64,000 bases of DNA, taken from Amycolatopsis alba DSM 44262 (lineage in GTDB: Bacteria > Actinomycetota > Actinomycetes > Mycobacteriales > Pseudonocardiaceae). Shown one piece after another: positions 50,875 to 60,885 of the stretch. Made by a program: the position numbers and the translations under genes. Where the stretch lies: NCBI RefSeq assembly GCF_000384215.1, contig NZ_KB913032.1, forward strand, positions 7,091,605-7,155,604, read 5' to 3'. Numbering within the stretch: the first letter of the stretch is position 1; the number at the start of each line of letters is the position of its first letter. The notes under the pieces are model-generated. The model did no database searches, was not told where the DNA came from, and saw only the letters and a list, made by a program, of their open reading frames with translations.

Positions 50875-51498
50875 GTGGAGGATCGACCGGTCGGTCAGTG
50901 GCTCGATGAGCTGGCTTCGAAGGCCTCGACGCCCGGTGGTGGCGCGGGTGCCGCGATGAACGCCGCCGTGGGTGCCGCCCTCGTCTCCATGGTGTGCAAC
51001 CTGACCATCGGCAAGCCGAAGTACGCCGAGCACGAGGCCACCATGACCGAGGCGCTGGCCAAGGCCGAGGACCTCCGCGGCCGCGCGCTCGGCCTCGCCG
51101 CCGAAGACGCCGCCGCGTTCGAAGCGGTGGTCGCCGCGTACAAGCTCCCGAAGGCCACCGACGAGGAGAAGCAGGCCCGCACGGCCGCGATCCAGGCCGC
51201 CCTGGTCGGCGCCGCCGAGGTCCCGCTGCGCACGGCCGCCCTCGCCGCCGAGGTCATCGACGTCGCGGCTTCGATCCTCGAAGGCGCCAACACCAACGTC
51301 ATCTCCGACATCGCGGTCGCCGCCTCCTCCGCCAAGTCCGCGCTCGAGTCGGGCGTGGTCAACGTCGAGGTCAACCTCGCGTCGATGTCGGACGAGCAGC
51401 TCCGCAAGGAGACCGAGGCCCGGCTCGCCGAGTACACGCCCGCCGCCGGGCGCGCCGACGTCCTCATCGCCCAGGTTCGCGAAAGGCTCGCCCGATGA
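50875..51498 (+). CDS. Cyclodeaminase/cyclohydrolase family protein (FchA-like)
   Basis: A 207-residue all-helical protein of the FTCD_C/FchA family, which acts as formiminotetrahydrofolate cyclodeaminase or methenyltetrahydrofolate cyclohydrolase. The glycine-rich folate loop is 'LASKASTPGGGAGAAMNAAVGAALVSMV', and the conserved 'EDAAAFEAVVAAYKLPKATDEEK' helix follows. It starts at GTG 50875 and overlaps folD as ATGA. The partner FolD lacks the lysine needed for its own cyclohydrolase step, so this protein may supply that activity in the 5,10-methenyl to 10-formyl-THF conversion. Confidence 0.88.
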   Translation: MEDRPVGQWLDELASKASTPGGGAGAAMNAAVGAALVSMVCNLTIGKPKYAEHEATMTEALAKAEDLRGRALGLAAEDAAAFEAVVAAYKLPKATDEEKQARTAAIQAALVGAAEVPLRTAALAAEVIDVAASILEGANTNVISDIAVAASSAKSALESGVVNVEVNLASMSDEQLRKETEARLAEYTPAAGRADVLIAQVRERLAR

Positions 51499-52328
51499 CC
51501 CTGATCGACGGGCGCGCGATCGCCGCCGCCATCACCGCCGAGGTCACCGAGACCGCCGCCAAGCTGCGCGAATCCGGCACCGCGCCGACGCTGGCCGTGC
51601 TCGTGCCGACCGACGACGACGCCACCGCCTGGTACGTGCGCTCGATCGAGCGCGCCGCGAAGAAGGTCGGCGTCGACTGCCGCGTGGTCCAGCTGGAGAA
51701 GCCGACCGGCGAGGACGTCACCCGCGAACTCGACAAGCTCTCCGCGGATCCGGCTGTCCACGGCATCATCTGCCAGACCCCGCTTCCCGAGGGCGTCACG
51801 CTCGACGACGTCGGCGCGCACATCGACCCGCGCAAGGACGTCGACGGCGCCAACCCGGTCAGCCTCGGCCGGCTCACCGCGGGCCTGCCGACCTACGCGC
51901 CCGCCACCGCCGCCGCGGTGCTGGAGATCCTGAAGCGTGAGCAGGTCGCCCTGTCCGGCGCCCAGGTCGCGGTCGTCGGCCGCTCGACCGTCGTCGGCAA
52001 GCCCGCCGCGCTGCTGCTGCTCGCCGAGAACGCGACGGTGACCGTCTGCCACTCCCGCACCAAGGATCTCGCGGCGGTCACCAAGACCGCGGACGTCCTG
52101 GTCGTGGCCGTCGGCCGCGCGCACTTCGTCGGCGCGGACCACGTCAAGCCCGGCGCCGTGGTGATCGACGTCGGCACCAACCCGACCGCTGAAGGCGGGC
52201 TCGTCGGCGACGTCGACCAGGCCGCGGTCGAGGGGATCGCGGGCTCGATCACGCCGGTCCCCGGCGGCGTCGGCCCGGTCACGACGTCGCTGCTGCTGCG
52301 GCACACCGTCACCGCCGCACAGTCCTGA
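51495..52328 (+). CDS. folD: Methylenetetrahydrofolate dehydrogenase (FolD family) lacking the catalytic lysine
   Basis: A 277-residue FolD homologue. Canonical blocks are present: 'GIICQTPLPEGV' (Gln), 'PRKDVDGANPVSLGRL' (Asp), the NADP site 'GRSTVVGKPAALLLLAENATVTVCHSRT' and the C-terminal 'PVPGGVGPVTTSLL'. In the YxxxK motif the sequence is 'WYVRSIERAAKK', so Ile51 replaces the lysine (Lys54 in E. coli numbering as I recall) required for cyclohydrolysis. Dehydrogenase activity may remain. It is coupled by a 4-base overlap to the FchA-like gene. A bifunctional FolD may exist elsewhere in the genome. Confidence 0.92.
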   Translation: MTLIDGRAIAAAITAEVTETAAKLRESGTAPTLAVLVPTDDDATAWYVRSIERAAKKVGVDCRVVQLEKPTGEDVTRELDKLSADPAVHGIICQTPLPEGVTLDDVGAHIDPRKDVDGANPVSLGRLTAGLPTYAPATAAAVLEILKREQVALSGAQVAVVGRSTVVGKPAALLLLAENATVTVCHSRTKDLAAVTKTADVLVVAVGRAHFVGADHVKPGAVVIDVGTNPTAEGGLVGDVDQAAVEGIAGSITPVPGGVGPVTTSLLLRHTVTAAQS

Positions 52329-52338
52329 TCCGCTGACG

Positions 52339-52371
52339 AAGGCGGCGAGTCCACTGAGGACTCGCCGCCTT
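52339..52371. terminator. Bidirectional terminator between folD and tetR
   Basis: AAGGCGGCGAGTCC (52339-52352) and GGACTCGCCGCCTT (52358-52371) form a perfect 14-bp stem with loop ACTGA, flanked by A and T runs. It lies between the convergent stops at 52328 and 52374. Confidence 0.9.
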
Positions 52372-52373
52372 TC

Positions 52374-52946
52374 TCATGTCCTGATCACCGTCTCGACGAC
52401 CTTCCGCACCTGTGCTGCTTCGGGCGCGGGCGCCGTGCGATCGGCGAAGAGCAGATGCGTGGCGCCGATCAGCGTGGCCGCGAGCGTCTCGACGTCGGCG
52501 TCCTCGGCGATCCTGCCTTCCTCGCGTTCCGCCCCGAGGTAGCCGCCGATCATCACCGCCGCCTGGGTCAGCACCGGGATCCCGGCAGGCCATTCGCGCT
52601 GCAACCGGGCGCGAAGCTCGTCGCGGAAGATCACGAGCGGGACGATCGCGACGGCGACCGACTCGAACACCGCCGTGAGCGCCGACGTGAGGTTGTCCAC
52701 GACCGTTCCGGTGCCGACGGACTTGCGCAGGCTCTCTTCGTCCAGCTTTTCGATCCGGTCCAGCACGAACTCGGCGAGGAATCCGTCGAAGTCGTCGAAA
52801 TGCCGGTGCAGCACACCTTTCGCGCAGTCCGCCTCCGTGGTGACGGCACGGCTGGTCAGCCCGCTCGGCCCGTCCCGCAGCAAGACCCGCTCGGCGGCGT
52901 CGAACAACTGCACGCGGACGGCGCGGAGGGCTACCCCGGTCGGCAT
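52374..52946 (-). CDS. TetR family transcriptional regulator
   Basis: A 190-residue TetR repressor with HTH 'LFDAAERVLLRDGPSGLTSRAVTTEADCAKGVLHRHFDDFDGFLAEFV' at about residues 14-62 and a helical C-terminal ligand domain. The start at 52946 gives the usual short arm before the HTH. It is divergent from a SAM methyltransferase gene. Two GTGGGC-centred palindromes lie between, one filling the spacer of the methyltransferase promoter, so this protein very likely represses the methyltransferase. Confidence 0.9.
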   Translation of the reverse strand: MPTGVALRAVRVQLFDAAERVLLRDGPSGLTSRAVTTEADCAKGVLHRHFDDFDGFLAEFVLDRIEKLDEESLRKSVGTGTVVDNLTSALTAVFESVAVAIVPLVIFRDELRARLQREWPAGIPVLTQAAVMIGGYLGAEREEGRIAEDADVETLAATLIGATHLLFADRTAPAPEAAQVRKVVETVIRT

Positions 52947-52960
52947 ACGGCTCCTTTGCG

Positions 52961-53004
52961 TTGACGAGTGGGCACGTGCCCACTTATGGTGGGCGCATGC
53001 CCAC
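52961..53004 (+). promoter_or_regulatory. Methyltransferase promoter with TetR operators
   Basis: -35 TTGACG (52961-52966) and -10 TATGGT (52985-52990) are separated by 18 bases. That spacer is itself the perfect 18-bp palindrome AGTGGGCACGTGCCCACT (52967-52984). A second site, GTGGGC-GCAT-GCCCAC (52989-53004), covers the start codon at 52997, so the transcript is probably leaderless and blocked by repressor at both sites. Confidence 0.7.
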
Positions 53005-53800
53005 TCTACCTTCGGGGCAAGAGCCTCATCGCCATCGACAGGCCGCGGAATCCTTCGGCGTGGACGTCGAACGCTACGACCGGACCCGGCCCGCCTATCC
53101 CCCGGAGCTCATCGATCACCTCGTCGCCGCCGCACCCGGCCGCGAGACCCTCGACGTCGGCGTCGGCACCGGAATCGAAGCGCGCCAGCTCCAAGCGGCG
53201 GGCTGTCACGTGCTGGGCGTCGAACCGGACCCGCGGATGGCCGAGTTCGCCCGCCGGAGCGGGATCGACGTCGAAGTCGCGAAATTCGAAACCTGGGAGC
53301 CCGCTGGCCGCCGGTTCGACCTGCTCGTCTCCGGACAGGCCTGGCATTGGGTGGACCCGGTGGCGGGCGCCGCCAAGGCCGCCGAAGTCCTGCGGACGGG
53401 CGGGCTCTGGTCCGCGTTCTGGCACGTGCCCGAGCCACCGGCGGAAGTCACGGACGCCCTGGCGGACGCGTACCGGCGACACGTGCCGGATGCTCCGATC
53501 GACCTCAAGAGCGTGCCGAAACAGTCCGCCGACCCGTACGGGCTGCTGCTGGACAAAGCCGCCGACGGCCTGCGTGAAGCGGGCGGATTCGGCGAGCCGC
53601 GGCGAAGCCGCCACGATTGGGAGCGAGTCCACACCCGCGACGAATGGCTGGACCAGCTCCCGACGTTCGGCTCGCTCACCTGGGTCGAACCCGCTGTGCG
53701 ACAAGAGATCCTCGCCGAAGTCGGCGCGGCGATCGACGGGATCGGCGGCCGGTTCACCACCCGCTACGCCACCGTCGCGATCACCGCGGTCCGGGACTGA
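52997..53800 (+). CDS. Class I SAM-dependent methyltransferase
   Basis: A 267-residue methyltransferase with motif I 'ETLDVGVGTGIEARQLQAAGCHVLGVEPDPRMAEFARRSG' (GxGxG and the acidic ribose-binding Glu-Pro-Asp), followed by 'FDLLVSGQAWHWVDP', typical of the small-molecule methyltransferase group. 'RYDRTRPAYPPELIDHL' at the N-terminus is common in this clade. ATG 52997 is chosen because it follows the -10 box at leaderless distance. It is divergent from the TetR gene. The substrate is unknown. Confidence 0.9.
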   Translation: MPTLPSGQEPHRHRQAAESFGVDVERYDRTRPAYPPELIDHLVAAAPGRETLDVGVGTGIEARQLQAAGCHVLGVEPDPRMAEFARRSGIDVEVAKFETWEPAGRRFDLLVSGQAWHWVDPVAGAAKAAEVLRTGGLWSAFWHVPEPPAEVTDALADAYRRHVPDAPIDLKSVPKQSADPYGLLLDKAADGLREAGGFGEPRRSRHDWERVHTRDEWLDQLPTFGSLTWVEPAVRQEILAEVGAAIDGIGGRFTTRYATVAITAVRD

Positions 53801-53802
53801 CC

Positions 53803-53840
53803 CGCCGGTGACGGGAGCCGCGCGGCTCCCGTCACCGGCG
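53803..53840. terminator. Palindromic terminator, 19-bp perfect stem
   Basis: The 38-base perfect palindrome beginning CGCCGGTGACGGGAGCC lies between the methyltransferase stop (53800) and the convergent beta-helix gene stop (53845). Confidence 0.85.
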
Positions 53841-53844
53841 TCCG

Positions 53845-55293
53845 TCAAGGCGTGACGGGGACGTTGGTCAGCCCGTTCACCGCCCTCGACACGGTGTTGG
53901 ACGCGTAGACGACGTTGGGGCGGTCCGAGCATTTCGACGCCGACGTGATCTTGATGGCGTACTGGCCGACGCCGCCGAGATCGGACTTGTTGTCCCGCCA
54001 GACGTTCCCGCAGCCGTTCGGGAACGACGGGGTGGTCCCCGGATTGTGCGTCTCGTAGCCGTTCGCGAACGTCCCCGGCGAGGCGAAGGTGCCGGTGTTG
54101 CCCTCGATGACGTACCCGAATCCCTTGACGTCGATCCAGGAATCGGCCGAGTTCTCCCCGGAGATCCCCTGGCCGTCGAAGGTGTTGCCCCGGATGACGC
54201 CGCCCTCGGTGCCCTCCTTGACGTCGATGCCTTCCGCGGCGACGTACGGTCCGATGTGGTTGTTCAGCACCTGAACCCGGTCGCTGCGGTCGACCCCGCC
54301 GGAATTGCCGTGGCACTCCCAATTCGAGTTCGCCGAGCCGAGGTAAACACCCTCGCCGTAGCCCGCCTGCACCAGACCCGTGTGGCTGATCGTCGAGTCA
54401 CGGATCACGCTGTCGGCGGAGGAACGGCGGAAGTGGACGGCCTCCTCGTCGATCTGATGGACCCGCACGCCTTCGATCACCGTGTGGTGCGAATTGTCGG
54501 CGACGATGCCCTTCTTGGACTCCTGCACGGTGAAGCCCTGGAGGTGCCAGTACGGCGCACTATAGAGCCAGAATCCGTACCCGGAGTCCCAGCCCGCCGT
54601 CGGCGCCGGACAGGAAGGCGCCTCACCCGACGGGCCGTCGTTGATCAGGACCGCCGTCGACGGTCCGGTCACCGTGATCGGCGCGGCGGCGGTCCCTGGC
54701 TTCGTGGCCACGAACGAACCCCGATAGGTTCCGGCGGCCAGCCGGATCGTCTGCCCTGGGCTCGCGGCGGCCAGCGCGGCTTGCAATTGCGCCGTGGTGC
54801 TCACGTCGACCACTTCTCCCGAAGGAACACTGCTGGTCGTCGTCGGCGGCCTGCTCGTGGTCGTAGTCGGCGGCACCGTGGTGGTGGTCGGCGCCCCTCC
54901 CCCGCACGGGCTGCCGTTGACCGTGCACCCGGTCGGCAGGCCGAGCCCGGCGGTGTTGAAGCCGAACGTCGCCGAACCGCCGGGTTTGATCGTGCCGTTG
55001 AAGCCGGCGTTGGTGACCTTGTAGTGCTGCCCGGTCCTGGTGAGCACCGAGCTCCACGATGTGGTGATCGCCGTACCGGCGGGAAGATCGAACTCGATCG
55101 TCCACTGTGTACTGTTCGCGTCTCCCGTGTTGGCGAGCGTGTACTTTCCGCCGTACCCGCCGTCCCAGACCGAGCCCTGGGCGAACGTGGCGGACAGGCT
55201 GGGCGCGGCGGCCTCGGCGGTGACGACGGCCCCGAACAGGCCCGCCGCCGACGCCAGGGCCGCGAACGCGGCGAGCAGTCGTTTCCTCGTCAT
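53845..55293 (-). CDS. Secreted CBM2 plus right-handed beta-helix protein
   Basis: A 482-residue exported protein. The signal peptide 'TRKRLLAAFAALASAAGLFGAVVTAEAAA' is followed by a family 2-like cellulose/chitin-binding module ('SVWDGGYGGKYTLANTGDANSTQWTIEFDLPAGTAITTSWSSVL', ending with 'GFNTAGLGLPTGCTVNGSPC'). A Thr/Pro linker and a parallel beta-helix of about 320 residues follow ('NSHHTVIEGVRVHQIDEEAVHFRRS', 'VQVLNNHIGPYVAAEGIDVKEG'). It probably cleaves or binds a plant or fungal polysaccharide. ATG 55293 overlaps the stop of the upstream gene as ATGA, giving a coupled pair with paralogous CBMs. Confidence 0.88.
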   Translation of the reverse strand: MTRKRLLAAFAALASAAGLFGAVVTAEAAAPSLSATFAQGSVWDGGYGGKYTLANTGDANSTQWTIEFDLPAGTAITTSWSSVLTRTGQHYKVTNAGFNGTIKPGGSATFGFNTAGLGLPTGCTVNGSPCGGGAPTTTTVPPTTTTSRPPTTTSSVPSGEVVDVSTTAQLQAALAAASPGQTIRLAAGTYRGSFVATKPGTAAAPITVTGPSTAVLINDGPSGEAPSCPAPTAGWDSGYGFWLYSAPYWHLQGFTVQESKKGIVADNSHHTVIEGVRVHQIDEEAVHFRRSSADSVIRDSTISHTGLVQAGYGEGVYLGSANSNWECHGNSGGVDRSDRVQVLNNHIGPYVAAEGIDVKEGTEGGVIRGNTFDGQGISGENSADSWIDVKGFGYVIEGNTGTFASPGTFANGYETHNPGTTPSFPNGCGNVWRDNKSDLGGVGQYAIKITSASKCSDRPNVVYASNTVSRAVNGLTNVPVTP

Positions 55294-57623
55294 TCCGTGC
55301 CTCCGCATTTCGTTCCGGCGATCGTGCACGCGACCGGGAGCCCCTGACCGGCGGCGTTGAAGCCGAACGTCGCCGATCCGCCGGGTTTGACGCTCCCGTT
55401 GTGCGTCGCGTTCCCGAACCGGTGGTGCTGGCCGGTCTTGGTCAGCACCGAACTCCAGGAACTGGTGACCGTCGTCCCGGCGGGCAGGTCGAACTCGACC
55501 GTCCACGAACCCACCGCGGCCGGACAGGTGTTGGTGACGGTGAAACCGCCGCCGTACCCGCTGTCCCACACCGATTTCCGGGCGAACGACGCCGTCAGGC
55601 ACGCGCCGGGGCCGGAAGTGGTCGTGGTGGTCGGCGCCGTCGAGCTGGACGTAGTCGTCGTGGTCTGGCCGGTCGACGAAGACGGCGGAGCACCGTCGAC
55701 GGACTTCAGGAACAGCGAGGACGCGGCGTCGGTCTTGGTCGCGTCGACCCCGTGACCACCGGTGTAGTCCCGCTGCTCGTTCTTCGCCCAGTCGGCGATC
55801 GGCGTGCCGCCGACGTCGAGATGCTTGTACGCGGCGCCGTCCCACCCGAAGGCGTAGACGCGGTGCCGGTCGGCGTAGAAGTCGTTATACGGGCCGTTGT
55901 CCGTGAGCTGCTTGGTCATCGCGTTGTTGAAGAACACGTTGCGGGGACCGGAAGCGCCCGACCACTTGACGGCCTTCTTGCCCGCGCCCCACCAGATCGG
56001 GAACCAGTTCGAGTCGTCGGGACCGCCGCCACCCTCTTCACCGCAGTTGGCCCGGCAGTTCCCGGAGCGGTGCGCGTACGGGACCTTGACCGTGTTGAGC
56101 TCGAAGAGGTTGTTGCGTTCCCAGCCCCCGTGCAGGTTCAGGTCGGAGTCGAACGAGTTCCCGATCACCACGTTGCCCGAGGCGGACCACTGGAAGGTGA
56201 AGTGCCGCAGCAGGGTCGAGGTGTTGCCGGCGTAGAGCGAATCCCAGACACGGGAGCCGCGGAAGTAGCCGTTGCCGCCCTTGCCCTTGTTCCAGGAGCC
56301 GTTGAGTTCGTTGTCGACGATCTGGAGGTTCTTGGCCTCCTCGGTGACGATCGGATGCGAACCGGTCATGTCCGCGCGGATGCCGCGGACCCACGAGTTC
56401 GCCGCCCACTTGAACACGATGCCGTGCATTTCCGCGGCGGGCGCCATGTTCCCGTAGTTGTTGTTCGCCTCGGCCGGGTTCAGGCCCGGCATGTCCTGCG
56501 TGAAGCCGAGGTTCTCGAAGCCGACGCCGAGCACCGGGTCGACGAGCGGTGACGCCTTCGAGTCATAGGTGGCGCCGTCGATCGGGGCCGAACCGTCCGA
56601 GGTGGAGTTCACCGGGACGTCGTATTCGAGCGGCTTGTCGAGGGTGATGGTGCGCGCGGCCGTGTCGAGCGCCGCGATGGTGAAGATCTGCTGGCGCATG
56701 TGCATGTTCAGCAACGGGAACGTGGTCGGCGTCGCCTGCTGCTGCTCGTAGAACTTCTGCGAGTTGGCCGCGCGGATGTTGACCAGGTTCCCGGCGGCGA
56801 GCGAGGTCAGCGCGCCGCTGCTCGCCAGGTGGACGACCTTGTCCCCCGTCCGGGCGGCGAACGCGGCGTCACCCGGCTTGCCCCGCAGCTTCACCCCGGC
56901 CTTCCAATGGACGTTGACCGTGCCTTCGAAGATGTCCTTGCGGTTGGCAGGCGCCGAGGCGTAGTCGCTCGCGTAGGAGGAGTGCACTCCCCTGGACTGG
57001 ACCCGGAACAGCCCTCGGCCGGGCCACAACCAGCCGCCCTTGCCCGCACCCGAGGTCATCCCGTCCTCGTCCCAGTCGGAACCGTCCGGGGTGAGGGCGT
57101 CGTAGAGGGTGTTCGCGTCGGGTTTGTAGACGAACTTGGTGACGTCCTTGCCCGCGCCGCGCAGGATCAGGTAATCGGCGTCGACGTGGATCTCGTGAGT
57201 GACGTCGAACCGGCCTGCCGGGAAGGTGATCGTGCTCAGTTTGGTGTAGCTACCGGATGGCGAGCACGCGCTCTTGATCCCGTCGATCGCCGCTTGGATC
57301 CCGTTCGTGTCGTCGGCGCCGTCGTCGGGTTTGACGTTGTACTGGCTTGCCAGTTCCGCCGCGGTGACCTGGCAGGTGGCGTTCGGATTGACTTCGCCGG
57401 AACCGGGCAGCGCGGCGCCGCCCCGGTAACCGGCTTTCGACCAGTCGTAGAGCCCCGCGACCGGCGCTCGGCGATTGGCCGCACCGACGTCGAGGCCGGT
57501 CAGCGCGCCGGGCCCCGGCGCCGCGTCCGCCACCTCGGGCGGTATCTGCAGGAGCGCGGCGGTGGCGACCACGGCGGCGACCGCCGGTAGGACGGCACGA
57601 CGAAGAGTACTTTTTCGGGACAC
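55290..57623 (-). CDS. Secreted beta-helix enzyme with C-terminal CBM2
   Basis: A 777-residue exported protein. From GTG 57623 (GGAGG upstream) the signal 'LRRAVLPAVAAVVATAALLQIPPEVADAAPG' precedes a large pectate-lyase-superfamily-like domain ('NVKPDDGADDTNGIQAAIDGIKSA', 'TITFPAGRFDVTHEIHVDADYLILRGAG') and a long beta-helix. A Thr/Ser linker and a C-terminal CBM2-like module ('SVWDSGYGGGFTVTNTCPAAVGSWTVEFDLPAGTTVTSSW') close it. It resembles uronase- or glucanase-type beta-helix enzymes; the substrate is not assigned. The CBM is closely related to that of the next gene, but with opposite placement. A good promoter lies upstream. Confidence 0.88.
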   Translation of the reverse strand: MSRKSTLRRAVLPAVAAVVATAALLQIPPEVADAAPGPGALTGLDVGAANRRAPVAGLYDWSKAGYRGGAALPGSGEVNPNATCQVTAAELASQYNVKPDDGADDTNGIQAAIDGIKSACSPSGSYTKLSTITFPAGRFDVTHEIHVDADYLILRGAGKDVTKFVYKPDANTLYDALTPDGSDWDEDGMTSGAGKGGWLWPGRGLFRVQSRGVHSSYASDYASAPANRKDIFEGTVNVHWKAGVKLRGKPGDAAFAARTGDKVVHLASSGALTSLAAGNLVNIRAANSQKFYEQQQATPTTFPLLNMHMRQQIFTIAALDTAARTITLDKPLEYDVPVNSTSDGSAPIDGATYDSKASPLVDPVLGVGFENLGFTQDMPGLNPAEANNNYGNMAPAAEMHGIVFKWAANSWVRGIRADMTGSHPIVTEEAKNLQIVDNELNGSWNKGKGGNGYFRGSRVWDSLYAGNTSTLLRHFTFQWSASGNVVIGNSFDSDLNLHGGWERNNLFELNTVKVPYAHRSGNCRANCGEEGGGGPDDSNWFPIWWGAGKKAVKWSGASGPRNVFFNNAMTKQLTDNGPYNDFYADRHRVYAFGWDGAAYKHLDVGGTPIADWAKNEQRDYTGGHGVDATKTDAASSLFLKSVDGAPPSSSTGQTTTTTSSSTAPTTTTTSGPGACLTASFARKSVWDSGYGGGFTVTNTCPAAVGSWTVEFDLPAGTTVTSSWSSVLTKTGQHHRFGNATHNGSVKPGGSATFGFNAAGQGLPVACTIAGTKCGGTE

Positions 57624-57682
57624 CCGAAACCTCCGTGACGGACTGACGGAAGGTGTTGCGGCGTGTACACCCGGACTCAGCC

Positions 57683-57712
57683 TTTATAGTTCACGTCCCT
57701 GTCACCCGTCAA
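57683..57712 (-). promoter_or_regulatory. Promoter of the CBM2 gene pair
   Basis: On the minus strand TTGACG (57712-57707) and TATAAA (57688-57683) are separated by 18 bases, a near-consensus housekeeping promoter about 60 bases upstream of the GTG at 57623. Confidence 0.65.
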
Positions 57713-57745
57713 CGGATGTGAATCATGTCCATGTATGTGAACGGT

Positions 57746-58111
57746 TCAGTGTTCTCCGGAACGGAAACGGTCGAGCACCCGGCGTTCCCGTTTGGTCGGA
57801 CGCCCCGCGCCCCGCTCCCGCCGCGCGACCGGCACGGCGGACTCGGGCGGCGGCGCGGGCGTCCGGTCGATGAAACAGGTCGCGGCGTCGGCGGCGCCGA
57901 CACGTTTCTGGATCACCCGTGTCACTTCCAAGATCCGCGTGGTGTCGTGGACCCTGGCGCGCACCTCGTCGCCCGCCACGACCGTGGTCGCGGGCTTGGC
58001 GGGTTTGCCGTTCACGCGGACATGGCCGCCACGACAGGCCGCTGCGGCATCCGGACGCGTCTTGGTGAGCCGGACGGCCCACAGCCAGCGATCAACTCGA
58101 GTGGACTCCAC
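57746..58111 (-). CDS. S4 domain RNA-binding protein (HslR-like)
   Basis: A 121-residue protein with an N-terminal S4 domain, 'TRVDRWLWAVRLTKTRPDAAAACRGGHVRVNGKPAKPATTVVAGDEVRARV', and a basic C-terminal tail ('RRERGAGRPTKRERRVLDRF') typical of Hsp15/HslR-like proteins that bind stalled ribosomal RNA. I use GTG 58111 ('VESTRVDRW'); a GTG at 58141 would add ten residues, and neither has a clear binding site. It is divergent from the cholesterol-oxidase-type gene. Confidence 0.88.
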   Translation of the reverse strand: MESTRVDRWLWAVRLTKTRPDAAAACRGGHVRVNGKPAKPATTVVAGDEVRARVHDTTRILEVTRVIQKRVGAADAATCFIDRTPAPPPESAVPVARRERGAGRPTKRERRVLDRFRSGEH

Positions 58112-58123
58112 AGCAGTACATAG

Positions 58124-59872
<1,749 letters not shown>

Positions 59873-59967
59873 CGAGCTCGCTCGTCTCTTCGTTTCGGGT
59901 AGCCTGGCGGCACCAGAACGATCCTGCCCGAATCTGGTGCCGCCAACGCTCGCGAAGGTGAAAACAG

Positions 59968-60741
59968 ATGTTGGACTACGGTCTCGACCTGTCCGGTGTG
60001 GAGCGTGACCTCGCTCTGCCCGGCCTTGTGGCCGAAGGAGAAGAGCTCGACGCCCTGGTTTCGGCGGCGGCAGACTGGTCCAAGCCCACGCCGGCGGCGG
60101 GATGGACGATAGCCCACCAGATCGCTCACCTCGCCGCGGCCGACGCGAACGTTCTCACCGCCATCCGGACACCCGAGGCGTTCGACGCCGTCCTGAAACG
60201 AGTGGAAGCCGCAGGCAGCGGACACGCCGATCGCGAAGCCGCCGAAGGGGCGGCCGAACCGCGATCGGCGCTGCTGGACCGCTGGCGCGCCGGTCGAACC
60301 GAAGTGGCGGCGGCACTCCGGGAAATCCCGCTGGACCAAGGGTTTCCGTGGTTCGGCTCGCAGCTGACCGCGACGCTCATGGTGCCCCTTCGGCTCATGG
60401 AAACGTGGGCACACGGGCAAGACGTTTTCGATACGCTCGGTGTCACGCGCCGTCCGACAAGTCGGCTCGAACACGTGGCCGCGTTGGGAGTAGCCGGGCG
60501 CGAGCTGTCTTTCCACGCCGCCCAGTCACCTCTGCCGACAGAGCCGTTCCGTGTCGAGCTGGCAGGTCCTGACGGCGAAACATGGTCCTGGGGACCGGAA
60601 AACGCCGCGCAACGAGTCGAAGGCAGCGCTCTCGACTTCTGTCTTCTGGTCACCCGGCGCAGGCCTCGGACGGAGACCGGACTCACCGCGGTCGGCGAGG
60701 ACGCCGGGAAATGGCTGGACATCGCCAGGGTTTTCCTCTAA
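59968..60741 (+). CDS. TIGR03084 family metal-binding protein (DinB/MDMPI-like)
   Basis: A 257-residue protein with the mycothiol-dependent maleylpyruvate isomerase-type helical bundle: 'PTPAAGWTIAHQIAHLAAADANVLTAI' (metal His in HxxxH), a Glu/His-rich third helix 'LMVPLRLMETWAHGQDVFDTLGV' and the C-terminal 'GSALDFCLLVTRRRP'. TIGR03084 proteins belong to the DinB-like superfamily and are thought to be thiol-dependent enzymes; the substrate is unknown. AAGGTGAAAAC precedes the ATG. It follows the oxidase gene by 95 bases. Confidence 0.87.
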   Translation: MLDYGLDLSGVERDLALPGLVAEGEELDALVSAAADWSKPTPAAGWTIAHQIAHLAAADANVLTAIRTPEAFDAVLKRVEAAGSGHADREAAEGAAEPRSALLDRWRAGRTEVAAALREIPLDQGFPWFGSQLTATLMVPLRLMETWAHGQDVFDTLGVTRRPTSRLEHVAALGVAGRELSFHAAQSPLPTEPFRVELAGPDGETWSWGPENAAQRVEGSALDFCLLVTRRRPRTETGLTAVGEDAGKWLDIARVFL

Positions 60742-60830
60742 TGGCTTCGTGAGTGGTGAGGACGGTTAGAGCCAGCTTTACCACTTACGACTAGCCCTGC
60801 CGACGGTCCAAGCATGCGCTCCGCTGGTCG

Positions 60831-60885
60831 TGTTGCGAAAGCCACTTTCGGGACATCAGACGTCGCGAAAGTGGCTTTCGCGACA
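60831..60885. terminator. Palindrome, GTTGCGAAAG family, copy 3
   Basis: TGTTGCGAAAGCCACTTTCG (60831-60850) pairs with CGAAAGTGGCTTTCGCGACA (60866-60885) with one mismatch. It lies downstream of the TIGR03084 gene. Confidence 0.7.

Noticed and set aside
53845..55845. 666-codon reading of the CBM2 beta-helix gene
   Set aside because: The upstream extension is antisense-type sequence out of frame with the paired gene; the ATG at 55293 has a signal peptide and overlaps the upstream stop as ATGA.
55881..55890. GTCGTTATAC resembling the GTATAggtcgtTATAC palindrome
   Set aside because: It lies inside the CBM2 enzyme coding sequence, lacks the left arm and is explained by codons for Tyr-Asn-Asp.
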